64,000 bases of DNA from QAMX01 sp964448855 (GTDB lineage Bacteria; Bacillota; Clostridia; Oscillospirales; QAMX01), in NCBI GenBank assembly GCA_964448855.1, contig CAYUXI010000001.1, positions 186,001 to 250,000 of the forward strand, in the 5' to 3' direction. Both the position numbers and the translations under genes were made by a program. Each line of letters begins with the position of its first letter. The stretch's first letter is position 1. The notes beneath the pieces were generated by a model. That model worked only from the letters and a program-made list of their open reading frames with translations. It had not been told where the DNA came from and searched no databases. Positions 34,371-43,197 of the stretch are shown here, piece after piece.

Positions 34371-35618
34371 ATGAGTGAGCTCAGAGGAGCTTGTATCATC
34401 GGCCAGTCTGGTGGGCCGACTTCCGTTATCAATGCTAGCGCCTATGGCGCAATCAGCGCGGCGCTGAAAAGCGACGTCATCACAAAGGTGTACGGCGCTG
34501 CCCACGGGATTAAAGGTGTTCTGGATGATTGCCTGTACGATATGGGCGCAGAGGATCCGGCCGAGCTGGAACTGCTGAAACACACACCGTCTTCTGCTCT
34601 CGGTTCCTGCCGTTATAAGCTGAAGGATCCGGATGTGGACGATACCGATTATCAGCGCATCCTGGAAATCTTCAAAAAGTACGACGTCCGCTACTTCTTC
34701 TACAACGGCGGCAACGACTCCATGGACACCTGCAACAAGATCAGCAAGTTCATGCTGAAAAACGGCTATGAATGCCGCGTCATGGGCATTCCGAAGACGA
34801 TCGACAACGACCTGTTCGGAACTGACCACTGCCCGGGCTATGCTTCTGCCGCAAAATACATTGCAACGACCGCCATGGAAATTTTCCTGGACGCCAAGGT
34901 GTATGACACCGGTATGGTCACCGTTCTGGAAATCATGGGTCGTCACGCCGGTTGGCTGACCGCCGCCAGCGCAATTGCAACGCACTTCGGCATGGGTCCG
35001 GATCTGATTTACCTCCCGGAACTGCCCTTTGACATTGATCGTTTCTTTGCAGATGTTGAACGCATCTATAAGGCAACCGGTAAGTGCATTGTCGCGGTTT
35101 CCGAAGGCATCTCCGATGCATCCGGCAAGCTGATGGTTGAGAAATTCGCAGAAGGCGAAAATGTCAGCCGCGACTCCTTCGGCCATGCGCAGCTCGGCGG
35201 TATCGGCGTCACGCTGGCCAACATGATCAAGCAGCGCCTTGGCTGCAAAACGCGTGGCATCGAGTTCTCCCTGATGCAGCGCTGCGCCGCACACGCAGCT
35301 TCCGAAACGGACGTCAACGAGTCCTTCCTGGCTGGCCAGAAGGCTGTTGAATTCGCCGTGGCCGGTATCACCGACAAGATGGTCGGCTTCAAGTGCAGCC
35401 GTGAAAATGGCTATCAGTGCGAGATCGAGCTGCTGAACCTGACGGATGTCGCCAACACGGAAAAGAAGATTCCGCGTGAATGGATCAACGAAGAGGGCAA
35501 TGGTCTGAACCAGGCCTACATTGATTATGCTCTGCCGCTGATTGCCGGCGAAGCCCATCCGAAATTCGAGAACGGTGTACCGCGCTTTGCGAAGCTGAAA
35601 AAGGTTATTGTGAAATAA
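34371..35618 (+). CDS. pfp: 6-phosphofructokinase, probably pyrophosphate-dependent
   Basis: 415 residues from the ATG at 34371 (GAGAGGAG before it). Motifs: GQSGGPTSVINAS, YNGGNDSMDTCNKIS, catalytic PKTIDNDLFGTDHCPGYASA, MGRHAGWLT and MQRCAAHAASETD. In PFKs the residue after the GG pair and the residue in PKTIDND help discriminate ATP from PPi. GGNDS with Lys in PKTIDND is closer to the PPi-type enzymes than the GGDGS of ATP-PFKs. It phosphorylates fructose 6-phosphate in glycolysis, reversibly if PPi-dependent. Its donor is inferred, not shown. Confidence 0.88.
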   Translation: MSELRGACIIGQSGGPTSVINASAYGAISAALKSDVITKVYGAAHGIKGVLDDCLYDMGAEDPAELELLKHTPSSALGSCRYKLKDPDVDDTDYQRILEIFKKYDVRYFFYNGGNDSMDTCNKISKFMLKNGYECRVMGIPKTIDNDLFGTDHCPGYASAAKYIATTAMEIFLDAKVYDTGMVTVLEIMGRHAGWLTAASAIATHFGMGPDLIYLPELPFDIDRFFADVERIYKATGKCIVAVSEGISDASGKLMVEKFAEGENVSRDSFGHAQLGGIGVTLANMIKQRLGCKTRGIEFSLMQRCAAHAASETDVNESFLAGQKAVEFAVAGITDKMVGFKCSRENGYQCEIELLNLTDVANTEKKIPREWINEEGNGLNQAYIDYALPLIAGEAHPKFENGVPRFAKLKKVIVK

Positions 35619-35632
35619 GCACGTTCCCAACT

Positions 35633-35677
35633 AACAGTCTCTCTGTTCGACGCAAACGCAGGGAGACTGTTTCTTTC
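35633..35677 (+). terminator. Terminator after the phosphofructokinase gene
   Basis: A 13-bp stem (35633-35645 with 35659-35671, one G-T pair) is followed by TCTTTC. Confidence 0.8.
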
Positions 35678-35710
35678 AAAGACAGTTTTTCTCAGAATGG
35701 AGCATTTGTC

Positions 35711-36034
35711 ATGTTGTTTCGTTCCCGCAAAAAGGCAGCTGCCGAACAGGCGCGAATTGCCGCGCTCTGCTCGAAGGATTTGCAGTATGTGACGCTGCGC
35801 GACTGTGCAGACAATACGGAAATCGTCATCGGGAAAGCCGGGACCATCAATCTGAAGGAGGAACAGGTTATGATCCTCTGTGATGGTGTTCTGGTGTTTT
35901 CAAAGCCTGTTTCCGAATTGACCATCGGTGAGCTGCTGTCCAAAAACGGTGTCACCTTCACCTATCAGGAGCCCGACGGGAAACGAATGACGGTCGTTGC
36001 CTACTATTCGTATTATCGAAAATCTGAATCATAA
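35711..36034 (+). CDS. Small cytosolic protein of unknown function
   Basis: 107 residues with a basic N-terminus (MLFRSRKKAAAEQARIAALC), then a predicted all-beta body (TEIVIGKAGTINLKEEQVMILCDGVLVF ... VTFTYQEPDGKRMTVVAYYSYYRK) with no membrane segment or signal. I do not recognise a family. It is 13 bp before a Gfo/Idh/MocA gene, so the two may be co-transcribed, read from behind the pfp terminator. Confidence 0.7.
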   Translation: MLFRSRKKAAAEQARIAALCSKDLQYVTLRDCADNTEIVIGKAGTINLKEEQVMILCDGVLVFSKPVSELTIGELLSKNGVTFTYQEPDGKRMTVVAYYSYYRKSES

Positions 36035-36046
36035 AGGAGTTTCTAT

Positions 36047-37042
36047 ATGTTGAACATTGCTCTGCTCAGCCGTTGGCATCCGCATGCGACCGGCTACGGA
36101 AAAGAATTTTCGGCACATCCGGAATGCCATGTCTCTGTCGTCTGGGATGAAATCCCGGAACGCGGCGCCGAATGGGCTGCGGAACTCGGCTGTGACTTCG
36201 AGCCGGATTATGACAAGCTGCTGGCGCGGCCGGATGTCGATGCCATCTGCTGCACAGCTCCGACCAATCTGCACCGCGATCTGTTCACCCGCGCTGCAAA
36301 GGCCGGCAAACACATTTTCACGGAAAAGGTTCTGGCTGCCACCAAAGCGGACGCTGAGGCCGTGCGGGATGTTATTACAGAAACCGGCGTGAAGTTTGTC
36401 ATTTCCTTCCCGATGCGCACAAATCCGCGTGTCCTGTTCGCCAAAAAGTTGCTGGACGAGGGTCTGCTCGGAAAGCCCAACTACCTGCGGATTCGGAACG
36501 CTCATGACGGCCTGTCCGGTGGCTGGCTGCCGGATTTCTTCACGGATCCTGTCTCCTGCGGCGGCGGCGCCATGATGGATCTCGGCGCGCACCCCATGTA
36601 TCTGGCGTCCTACCTGCTGGGTAAGCCGGCACGTGTGACTTCCCTCTTCAACCGTTTGTATCAGACGCCGGTCGATGACAACTGCGTTTCCGTCATTGAA
36701 TTTGAAAATCAGGTCATTGCCGTCAGCGAAACGGGCTTCGTCACCAATTCGTCGCCGTTCTCGTTTGAACTCTCCGGTACAGAAGGCACCTATCTGTTTG
36801 GCGGTGCCGACGATCAGTGCCGTTTCAAATCGTCCCGTCTGACCGGTGATGCGGCCGGCTGCTGGATTTCCCCGCGCCTCCCGCAGGGGCTGCCGTCTGC
36901 GGTTTGCCAGTTCGTCGATGCCGTTCTGCACGATGGAACGATTCTGTTTGGCATTGACGACGCTGTCGCCCTGTCCGAATTGATGGACGGCGCTTATCGC
37001 TCCTACCATGAGAACAGAACGGTTTCCTTCTCGGAGTTTTAA
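36047..37042 (+). CDS. Gfo/Idh/MocA family oxidoreductase
   Basis: 331 residues. The N-terminal Rossmann fold (LNIALLSRWHPHATGYG, an atypical glycine pattern) continues with AICCTAPTNLHRDLFTRAAKAGKHIFTEKVLA, where EK is the family's catalytic-site motif. The C-terminal alpha/beta domain has GGGAMMDLGAHPMYLASYLLG. These are NAD(P)-dependent dehydrogenases of sugars or cyclitols; the substrate cannot be told from sequence. AAAGGAG precedes the ATG. It is followed by a strong bidirectional terminator. Confidence 0.88.
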   Translation: MLNIALLSRWHPHATGYGKEFSAHPECHVSVVWDEIPERGAEWAAELGCDFEPDYDKLLARPDVDAICCTAPTNLHRDLFTRAAKAGKHIFTEKVLAATKADAEAVRDVITETGVKFVISFPMRTNPRVLFAKKLLDEGLLGKPNYLRIRNAHDGLSGGWLPDFFTDPVSCGGGAMMDLGAHPMYLASYLLGKPARVTSLFNRLYQTPVDDNCVSVIEFENQVIAVSETGFVTNSSPFSFELSGTEGTYLFGGADDQCRFKSSRLTGDAAGCWISPRLPQGLPSAVCQFVDAVLHDGTILFGIDDAVALSELMDGAYRSYHENRTVSFSEF

Positions 37043-37077
37043 GCGCTGTTATCCCTCCGAAAATCAACCGATGAATG

Positions 37078-37114
37078 AAAAAAAGGCTGTCAGGAAAACC
37101 TGACAGCCTTTTTT
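37078..37114. terminator. Bidirectional intrinsic terminator
   Basis: GGCTGTCAGG (37085-37094), AAAA loop, CCTGACAGCC (37099-37108), flanked by seven A on the left and six T on the right. It can end both the Gfo/Idh gene and the convergent msmX-like gene. Confidence 0.95.
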
Positions 37115-37128
37115 GATAGTGAATTGAA

Positions 37129-38241
37129 TTAGCCAGCGATGACCTTTTCGGTGTCTTTATCAAACAGGTGAATGCGATTGACATCGATTGCAAGTTTGAT
37201 GTGGTCACCGGTCTTAACGGTGGTACGCGGCTGAACAGATGCCGTGAGAGAGTTGCCTTCACAGGTGACGTAGAGGTACGTGATCGAACCGAGCTGCTCA
37301 ACAACGTCGACGTCAGCTTCGATGATGGCGTCCGGATACTGATCAATGAAGACTTCTTCATCGTGAATGCTTTCCGGACGAACGCCGACAATGACTTCTT
37401 TGCCAGCATAGGCCAGAACTTCCGGATTGCGACCCTTGGCGGCCGGCAGCTTGATGCGGGTATCGCCAAACTGGAGATAGGTGGAACCGTTTTCATCCAG
37501 GAGCGTGGCATCAAAGATGTTCATTTGCGGAGAACCGATGAAGGTTGCAACAAACAGGTTGCACGGATATTCGTACAGAACGGTCGGTGCGGCGACCTGC
37601 TGAATGAAGCCGTCCTTCATAACGACGATGCGTGTACCCATTGTCATAGCTTCGGTCTGGTCGTGGGTAACGTAGATGAAGGTGGTCTGCAGGCGCTGAT
37701 GCAGCTTGGAGAGCTCGGTTCTCATCTGGGCACGCAGCTTGGCATCCAAGTTCGAGAGCGGTTCGTCCAACAGGAAGACCTTCGGGTTACGAACGATGGC
37801 ACGACCCAGTGCAACACGCTGACGCTGACCACCGGACAGAGCCTTCGGCTTTCTGTCGAGCAGGTGGGAAATATCCAGGATTTTTGCGGCTTCTTCTACG
37901 CGACGCTTAATTTCTTCCTTCGGCGTCTTGCGCAGTTTCAGACCAAATGCCATGTTTTCAAAAACGGACATATGCGGATACAGAGCGTAGTTCTGGAAAA
38001 CCATTGCGATGTCTCTGTCCTTCGGGGCAACGTCGTTCACGTACTTGTCGCCGATAAACAGCTGGCCTTCCGAAATTTCTTCAAGCCCCGCAATCATACG
38101 AAGCGTAGTCGATTTACCGCACCCGGAAGGACCAACCAGAATGATAAATTCCTTGTCCTTGATTTCCAGGTTAAAATCAGAAACGGCGACAACGCCGCCG
38201 GGGTACTTTTTATAGATCCCCTGCAATTTTACACTCGCCAT
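37129..38241 (-). CDS. msmX: Sugar ABC transporter ATP-binding protein, MsmX/UgpC family
   Basis: 370 residues. The ABC domain has Walker A GPSGCGKST, Q-loop VFQNYALYPHMSV, signature LSGGQRQRVALGRA and Walker B VFLLDEPLSNLDAKLR. C-terminal OB/TOBE domains (VIVGVRPESIHDEE) are typical of MalK/UgpC/MsmX. No permease or binding protein is nearby. In Bacillota such a lone ATPase often energises several separate sugar importers (established for MsmX in B. subtilis), which is the likely role here. GGAGG precedes the ATG. Confidence 0.93.
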   Translation of the reverse strand: MASVKLQGIYKKYPGGVVAVSDFNLEIKDKEFIILVGPSGCGKSTTLRMIAGLEEISEGQLFIGDKYVNDVAPKDRDIAMVFQNYALYPHMSVFENMAFGLKLRKTPKEEIKRRVEEAAKILDISHLLDRKPKALSGGQRQRVALGRAIVRNPKVFLLDEPLSNLDAKLRAQMRTELSKLHQRLQTTFIYVTHDQTEAMTMGTRIVVMKDGFIQQVAAPTVLYEYPCNLFVATFIGSPQMNIFDATLLDENGSTYLQFGDTRIKLPAAKGRNPEVLAYAGKEVIVGVRPESIHDEEVFIDQYPDAIIEADVDVVEQLGSITYLYVTCEGNSLTASVQPRTTVKTGDHIKLAIDVNRIHLFDKDTEKVIAG

Positions 38242-38565
38242 TGATGAACCTCCATATTGTTCTTAAAGCTTGGTATAAGGATACCATATTTTTCGCGATT
38301 CGTATACTGTGGAATTCAACAAAAAGAAGAGCTATTTTTTATGCAACATGCTGTAAATGAATCAGTTGTGACGTTATACAGTCGAATTGTGAACCGGCTT
38401 ATGAACAAAGACACATTTTCGACGCCGAGTTGTTTCAAAAAGAACCTCCGTTCGAAAATGACTCTGTCCCCTGCTTTTTCTATTTACAAAATGAGATTGC
38501 TGCAAACAGAGCCGTTCGATTTTGAATGTTCAGATGCATTTTGAAAAATAAAAACCAGACCCTTT

Positions 38566-38787
38566 TTACGATTTGCCATTTTCGGCCACAAACAGCAGAT
38601 GGCAGAGATGTTCCGGCTTTTCGCAGGTATCCGCGTGGAAGTGCAGATCCCCGATCGCCCTGACGGGCGGTTCGATTTCTGCCACGGGCGCAGGGGCGGT
38701 TTTCAGTGTATCGGTGCTGATGTCAATTGTTGCGTTCGTGTCTTGCTTCTTTCTACAATCAAAAATGCAGTGCAGGAAACTTTCGTT
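38566..38787 (-). pseudogene. Coding remnant lacking a start codon
   Basis: The 725-bp gap between msmX and thrS holds an open minus-strand frame of 73 codons after a TGA at 38790-38788. Its last 55 or so codons read like a real protein C-terminus (TDTLKTAPAPVAEIEPPV, then AIGDLHFHADTCEKPEHLC) with GC-rich third positions. There is no in-frame ATG, GTG or TTG with a ribosome site, and the terminator at 38764-38804 sits across its upstream end. It is probably the tail of a deleted gene. Opposite-strand frames here have no start signals. The remaining 38250-38560 shows nothing recognisable. Confidence 0.45.
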
Positions 38788-38809
38788 TCAGCCTGCACTG
38801 CATTCGTTT
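38764..38809. terminator. Bidirectional terminator downstream of thrS
   Basis: AATGCAGTGCAGG (38764-38776) pairs perfectly with 38792-38804, with inner AAAC/GTTT pairing. T-rich tails occur on both strands (CGTTTTT on plus, TTTTTG on minus). It lies about 160 bp after the thrS stop. Confidence 0.85.
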
Positions 38810-38966
38810 TTATGAAAATCTGAATTTGATCATTCTGAAAAGCGGACAATGCAAGCCCGAAAAACTCCGTTTCCGGTCGAATTCAGATTCCTATGCGCCA
38901 TATGGAATGACGAAAGCATTTGCCGCATCTCCTGAGAATGAGTGATTCTGGTGGTTTTGGGAACGA

Positions 38967-40721
38967 TCAGGCTCTGGGCGGGGTCGCTTCGGATTGAATA
39001 TCTGCCAGGAATTCTTCGACCGTCCGGGCACCCAGATCGCCACGGGTACGTTCGCGTACCGAAACCTTGCCCTCTTCGACCTCTTTATCGCCGATCAAGA
39101 GCATATACGGCAATTTCTGCATCTGGGCTTCGCGAATCTTATACCCGATCTTTTCGCTGCGCTCATCGATTTCTGCGCGCAGACCAGCACGTTTCAGCTG
39201 ATCGAGCACCTGGTGTGCGTAATCGGCGCAGCGGTCTGTGATCGGCAGGACGCGAACCTGTTCCGGTGCCATCCACATCGGGAGCGCACCAGCGTATTTC
39301 TCGATGAGGTAGGCCAGGGTGCGCTCATAGCATCCGAGCGAGGTGCGGTGGATGATGTACGGGCGAACCTTCTTGCCGTTCTGATCGGTATATTCCATAT
39401 CAAACTGTTCGGCGAGCAGCTGATCGACCTGAATGGTGACGATGGTATCTTCTTTGCCGAAGACATTTCGGTACTGAATGTCGAGCTTCGGACCGTAGAA
39501 AGCGGCTTCGCCGATGCCGATGGTGTACTCCACGTTCAGATCGTCGAGGATTTTCTGCATGATGCCCTGTGCTTCTGCCCACTGCTCCGGTGTGCCGATG
39601 TATTTCTCGGTATCGGACGGATCCCACTGGGAGAAACGGAAGGTGCAGTTATCCAGCATCCCGACGGCGTTCAGGCAGAATTTGGCCAGATCGAGGCAGC
39701 CGCGGAATTCATCTTCGAGCTGATCGGGACGCAGAATCAGATGGCCTTCGGAAATCGTAAACTGACGGACACGAATCAGGCCGTGCATCTCGCCGGAATC
39801 CTCATTGCGGAAGAGCGTGGAGGTTTCGCCGAGGCGCATGGGCAAATCGCGATAGGAACGTGCACGGTTCAAAAACACCTGATACTGGAAGGGGCAGGTC
39901 ATCGGGCGCAGAGCGAAGCACTCCTTGGTTTCGTCGTTCGGGTCGCCCAGCACGAACATCCCGTCGAGATAATGATCCCAGTGGCCGGAGATTTTGTACA
40001 GCTCCCGCTTGGCCATGTAAGGCGTTTTGGTCAGCAGATAGCCACGGCGCTGTTCTTCATCCTCGACCCAGCGCTGCAGGATCTGAATGACACGTGCGCC
40101 CTTCGGCAGAAGAATCGGCAGCCCCTGTCCGATGACATCGACCGTTGTGAAGTATTCCAGTTCGCGTCCCAGCTTATTGTGGTCGCGCTTTTTGGCTTCC
40201 TCCATCTGCTCGAGGTATGCATTCAGCTCGTCTTTTGTCGCAAAAGCCGTCCCGTAAATCCGCTGGAGCATTTTGTTTTTTTCATCGCCGCGCCAGTAGG
40301 CACCGGTAACGCTCAGCAGCTTATACGCTTTGACGCCGCTGGTATACGCAATGTGCGGTCCGGCGCAGAGGTCGATGTATTCGCCCTGCTCGTAGAAGCT
40401 GATCGGTTCGCCCTCCGGAATATCGGCAATCAGTTCAACCTTATAGGGCTCACCGCGTTTTTCCATCAGGGCAATGGCTTCGTCCCGCGGCAGCTCAAAG
40501 CGGCGAATCTTCAGATTCTCCTTGACGATTTTCTTCATTTCCGCTTCGATTTTGGCCAGATCGTCGCTGGTAAACGGAACCGATGAATCAAAATCGTAGT
40601 AAAAACCGTTGTCGATTGCGGGGCCGATGGCCAATTTGCAGTCCGGATACAGGCGTTTGACAGCTTGTGCCATGACGTGAGAGGCGCTGTGTCTGAGTGT
40701 TTGAAGATCTTTCTTCTCCAT
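38967..40721 (-). CDS. thrS: Threonyl-tRNA synthetase without a TGS domain
   Basis: 584 residues, against about 640 for the usual enzyme. It starts straight at the editing domain (LRHSASHVMAQAVKRLYP, the HxxxH site, with the partner IDLCAGPH). The class II catalytic core follows with zinc ligands in RPMTCPF, EMHGLIRVRQF and YIIHRTSLG, then the anticodon-binding domain with VLPITDR. The missing N-terminal TGS domain is a known variation among Clostridia. GGAGAAAC before the ATG supports this start. Expression is controlled by the T-box leader immediately upstream. Confidence 0.97.
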   Translation of the reverse strand: MEKKDLQTLRHSASHVMAQAVKRLYPDCKLAIGPAIDNGFYYDFDSSVPFTSDDLAKIEAEMKKIVKENLKIRRFELPRDEAIALMEKRGEPYKVELIADIPEGEPISFYEQGEYIDLCAGPHIAYTSGVKAYKLLSVTGAYWRGDEKNKMLQRIYGTAFATKDELNAYLEQMEEAKKRDHNKLGRELEYFTTVDVIGQGLPILLPKGARVIQILQRWVEDEEQRRGYLLTKTPYMAKRELYKISGHWDHYLDGMFVLGDPNDETKECFALRPMTCPFQYQVFLNRARSYRDLPMRLGETSTLFRNEDSGEMHGLIRVRQFTISEGHLILRPDQLEDEFRGCLDLAKFCLNAVGMLDNCTFRFSQWDPSDTEKYIGTPEQWAEAQGIMQKILDDLNVEYTIGIGEAAFYGPKLDIQYRNVFGKEDTIVTIQVDQLLAEQFDMEYTDQNGKKVRPYIIHRTSLGCYERTLAYLIEKYAGALPMWMAPEQVRVLPITDRCADYAHQVLDQLKRAGLRAEIDERSEKIGYKIREAQMQKLPYMLLIGDKEVEEGKVSVRERTRGDLGARTVEEFLADIQSEATPPRA

Positions 40722-40775
40722 CGTTGTTTCTCCTTTTCCTGTTTGTTAAATGAACCAGTGAATGAAGAATCGGAC

Positions 40776-41036
40776 AAAAAAAGCCCTGCCCCATTCATCT
40801 GAAAGGGGCGGGGCAAATGAACATTTCTTCCCGCGGTTCCACCCTGATTTATTACTTGAAGCGCAGTAACGAGCGCAACCCCGCCACAGCTTACTGAAAA
40901 CCGTTCAGCCGCAGAGCTCAGAAGTGGTGTGATGCAGACCTGCCCCGCCGCTCTCAGCCTACGGATTCGCCCGCAGCGGCAGTCTCTGACGACAGGAACC
41001 CATGCATCTTGTCTTCCTGATATCGCTTTTTTCTAT
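40776..41036 (-). promoter_or_regulatory. T-box riboswitch leader of thrS
   Basis: On the minus strand the T-box sequence AGGGTGGAACCGCGGG lies at 40845-40830, followed by a terminator stem (GCCCCGCCCC at 40814-40805 with 40792-40783) and a seven-T run (40782-40776). The upstream part (to about 41036) holds the long stem-I region. An ACC triplet at 40928-40926, just before ACTTCTGAGC, is a plausible threonine specifier. Uncharged tRNA-Thr would pair at the specifier and the T-box and favour antitermination. Confidence 0.95.
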
Positions 41037-41042
41037 GCGAAC

Positions 41043-41071
41043 ATTATAAACCTTTCCCCGCATTTTGTCAA
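41043..41071 (-). promoter_or_regulatory. Consensus promoter of the thrS T-box transcript
   Basis: On the minus strand TTGACA (41071-41066), 17-bp spacer, TATAAT (41048-41043), directly ahead of the T-box leader. Confidence 0.92.
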
Positions 41072-41117
41072 GGGCTGTTCGCGGATTTCCGGGCAAATGT
41101 TTGACGACCGTGGATTT

Positions 41118-41735
41118 TTACAGGTCAATGATGCCAAAGCATTCCGGGCGGTGAAAGCTGGGAACCGGCCACTGCACCGGCGACCAGGCCAAATAATGCT
41201 CCTGCGGGCAGAGATCTCCGCATTTGTAAAAGTTGCCCGTGATGCGCGTACCCGGTTTCGGGTCAAACGCCGGAAACCAGCGCCGGATATAGGAGAACGG
41301 AATGCGATAATCGAGCGTCCAGCGAATCCATCCCTCCGGTAAAAACTGATGATGGACGTGCATATCGAAAAATGCCTCATCGAATTCGTCGGTTTCTGTG
41401 GAGAATTGGTTGGTGTGGACGCCGAGCAGCATCACGCCGCGTGCATTGGTTTCCAGATTCAAATACCCGTTTCCGTGATCGGGCATGGGGTTCAGAAAGA
41501 ATTCGAGACAGGAATCCTCCCACACTCGGTCATTGGTCTGGCAGGCTTCGGCACGAATTGCCGTTCGGGGTTCGGTGGCCTCCAAACGAACCAGAAGGGC
41601 ACCTGTTTCAAAATCAGTTTGCAGACCAGCTCCGGCCTGTGGCGCATAGGGGTAGTTCCATGGATTTTCGCAAATGGGAACCATTTGAAAATCGGTTCGC
41701 GGGGAACCGGAGTGATACTGTTTGAGCGCTGCCAT
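41118..41735 (-). CDS. CBM9-like carbohydrate-binding domain protein
   Basis: 205 residues with the CBM9-like pattern: RVWEDSCLEFFLNP, GNGYLNLETNARGVMLLGVHTN, EGWIRWTLDYRIPFSYI and ITGNFYKCGD. No signal peptide or second domain is present, so it is cytosolic and stand-alone, unlike the CBM9 modules of secreted xylanases. Ligand and role are unknown. AGGAGG precedes the ATG. It is followed closely by the thrS promoter on the same strand. Confidence 0.8.
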   Translation of the reverse strand: MAALKQYHSGSPRTDFQMVPICENPWNYPYAPQAGAGLQTDFETGALLVRLEATEPRTAIRAEACQTNDRVWEDSCLEFFLNPMPDHGNGYLNLETNARGVMLLGVHTNQFSTETDEFDEAFFDMHVHHQFLPEGWIRWTLDYRIPFSYIRRWFPAFDPKPGTRITGNFYKCGDLCPQEHYLAWSPVQWPVPSFHRPECFGIIDL

Positions 41736-41849
41736 GTCGGAATGCCTCCTGTGCGTTTTTGCGGTTTGGGAACATTATACCACATTGGGCTGCATTTTGT
41801 TCCATTGATCTTTGAATTCCATCGGAATGGCGATGTTCAAATTTTGTTT

Positions 41850-41878
41850 TTGACAGATGCATTCAAATGAGGTATAAT
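41850..41878 (+). promoter_or_regulatory. Consensus promoter of the SLH-domain gene
   Basis: TTGACA (41850-41855), 17-bp spacer, TATAAT (41873-41878): a perfect match, 37 bp before the start. Confidence 0.9.
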
Positions 41879-41915
41879 ATAGTCGGTATATTCTGACATC
41901 ATGGAGGTGTCCGCT

Positions 41916-43118
41916 TTGAATCGTTGTTTTCGTCGCAGGCTCTTTCGCCTGTTAGCTCTGACTCTTTCTGTTGCTTTCCTGTCGGGCATTGCACTGGCTG
42001 CGGCCGGTTCTGCGACTGACCCGTTAATTACCCGCTCTTATCTGGAAAATCCTTATCTGCAAACGCTGAAGGAAGCCATTTTTGGGCGCACTTCGTTCAC
42101 CTCTGACGGCAATTCTGCTACGGCCGAGCAAATTCAGGCCATCACGGATCCCGTGGAAGAGCAGTTGACGCTGGACGCCTTGGCGCAGCTGGCAGCCGAC
42201 CGCATCTGGAATGCCTCCAGCATCGCCACGCTGACGGCAGAGCCGCTCAATCATTTTCGGCTGATCACCCTGCAACCCGGTGAGCTCCTGTCGGCAAAAT
42301 CTGGTGCTGTCATCCGGATTCTGTCCGGCCGTCTCCAGACACGCAACACGCAGAGCGCTACGTTTGTCGATCTGGCAAGGGCGCGGGAACGTGCGCTCCA
42401 GTGGGAATTGAATGCGGGCAGCTACCTGTTGGTGACGGAAATCGCATCGCTCGGCTTTACCCCGATCACCAATTCGGCACAGCTGCTGATTTCCGGCGAA
42501 TTTTCCATTGAAAAGACAGATACCTATGTGTCGGAGTATACCGACCTGGCAAACGCTTTGAATCGGATGGGCTTTTTCCGCGGTACCGGCAATGGGTATG
42601 AGCTGGAACGCGTTTCCAGACGGGATGAAAGTCTGGTGATGATGCTGCGTCTGCTGGGCGAAGAGTTGAACGCATTGAACGCAGCCTCCAAGAGTCATCC
42701 GTTTGACGATGTGGCGGACTGGGCGTCCCCCTACATTGCTTACGCCTATCAGCAGCAACTGACCAACGGCACCTCCGCTTCTGAATACAGCAGCACCATG
42801 CTGATCGAGCCGGAGCAGTATATGACCTTCCTGCTGCGTGCGCTCGGCTATACGGATCGCGGCGACAACCCGGACTTCAATTATCGGACATCCGTTGAAA
42901 CGGCTGTTTCGCTTGGGATTTTTTCACAGGCGGAAGCAGACCTGCTGACATCCACCCCTCTCTATCGCGACAAAATGGTGTATATTTCGTATTACGGCCT
43001 GTTTGCCTGCATGAAGGGCAGCCAGAAAACTTTGTTGGATACGCTGGTCGAACGTGGTGTTGTCGATTATACAACGGCACAGCTGGCAATTTTCAGCGTC
43101 AACCGAACCAGGCCGTAA
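41916..43118 (+). CDS. Secreted protein with S-layer homology-type repeats
   Basis: About 400 residues. A TTG at 41916 sits 7 nt after GGAGGTG and gives MNRCFRRRLFRLLALTLSVAFLSG, a normal signal peptide. The ATG at 41901 would overlap that ribosome site and is less likely. The middle (about 90-190) looks like a FecR/DUF-type beta region (LITLQPGELLSAKSGAVIRILSGRL). The C-terminal part (about 205-395) has degenerate SLH repeats, e.g. HPFDDVADWASPYIAYAYQQQLTNGTSASEYS. SLH repeats bind secondary wall polymers, so this is probably cell-wall attached. Confidence 0.8.
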   Translation: MNRCFRRRLFRLLALTLSVAFLSGIALAAAGSATDPLITRSYLENPYLQTLKEAIFGRTSFTSDGNSATAEQIQAITDPVEEQLTLDALAQLAADRIWNASSIATLTAEPLNHFRLITLQPGELLSAKSGAVIRILSGRLQTRNTQSATFVDLARARERALQWELNAGSYLLVTEIASLGFTPITNSAQLLISGEFSIEKTDTYVSEYTDLANALNRMGFFRGTGNGYELERVSRRDESLVMMLRLLGEELNALNAASKSHPFDDVADWASPYIAYAYQQQLTNGTSASEYSSTMLIEPEQYMTFLLRALGYTDRGDNPDFNYRTSVETAVSLGIFSQAEADLLTSTPLYRDKMVYISYYGLFACMKGSQKTLLDTLVERGVVDYTTAQLAIFSVNRTRP

Positions 43119-43197
43119 GCTGCGCATCAATATTTTTCCTGCAACAGAGACATACTTTCTAAAAAGGCCATGGCCATTCCGGCAGAATCGAGGTTTT

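Noticed and set aside
34284..35630. 448-codon minus-strand frame opposite the phosphofructokinase gene
   Set aside because: Antisense shadow produced by codon bias; the plus-strand frame has all PFK motifs and a proper promoter and ribosome site.
38257..38544. 95-codon plus-strand frame upstream of msmX
   Set aside because: No ribosome site, no recognisable protein character, and it overlaps the region that must hold the msmX promoter.
38994..40586. 530-codon plus-strand open frame opposite thrS
   Set aside because: It is the antisense shadow of thrS, lacks a ribosome site, and its product has no recognisable motif; thrS itself is unmistakable.
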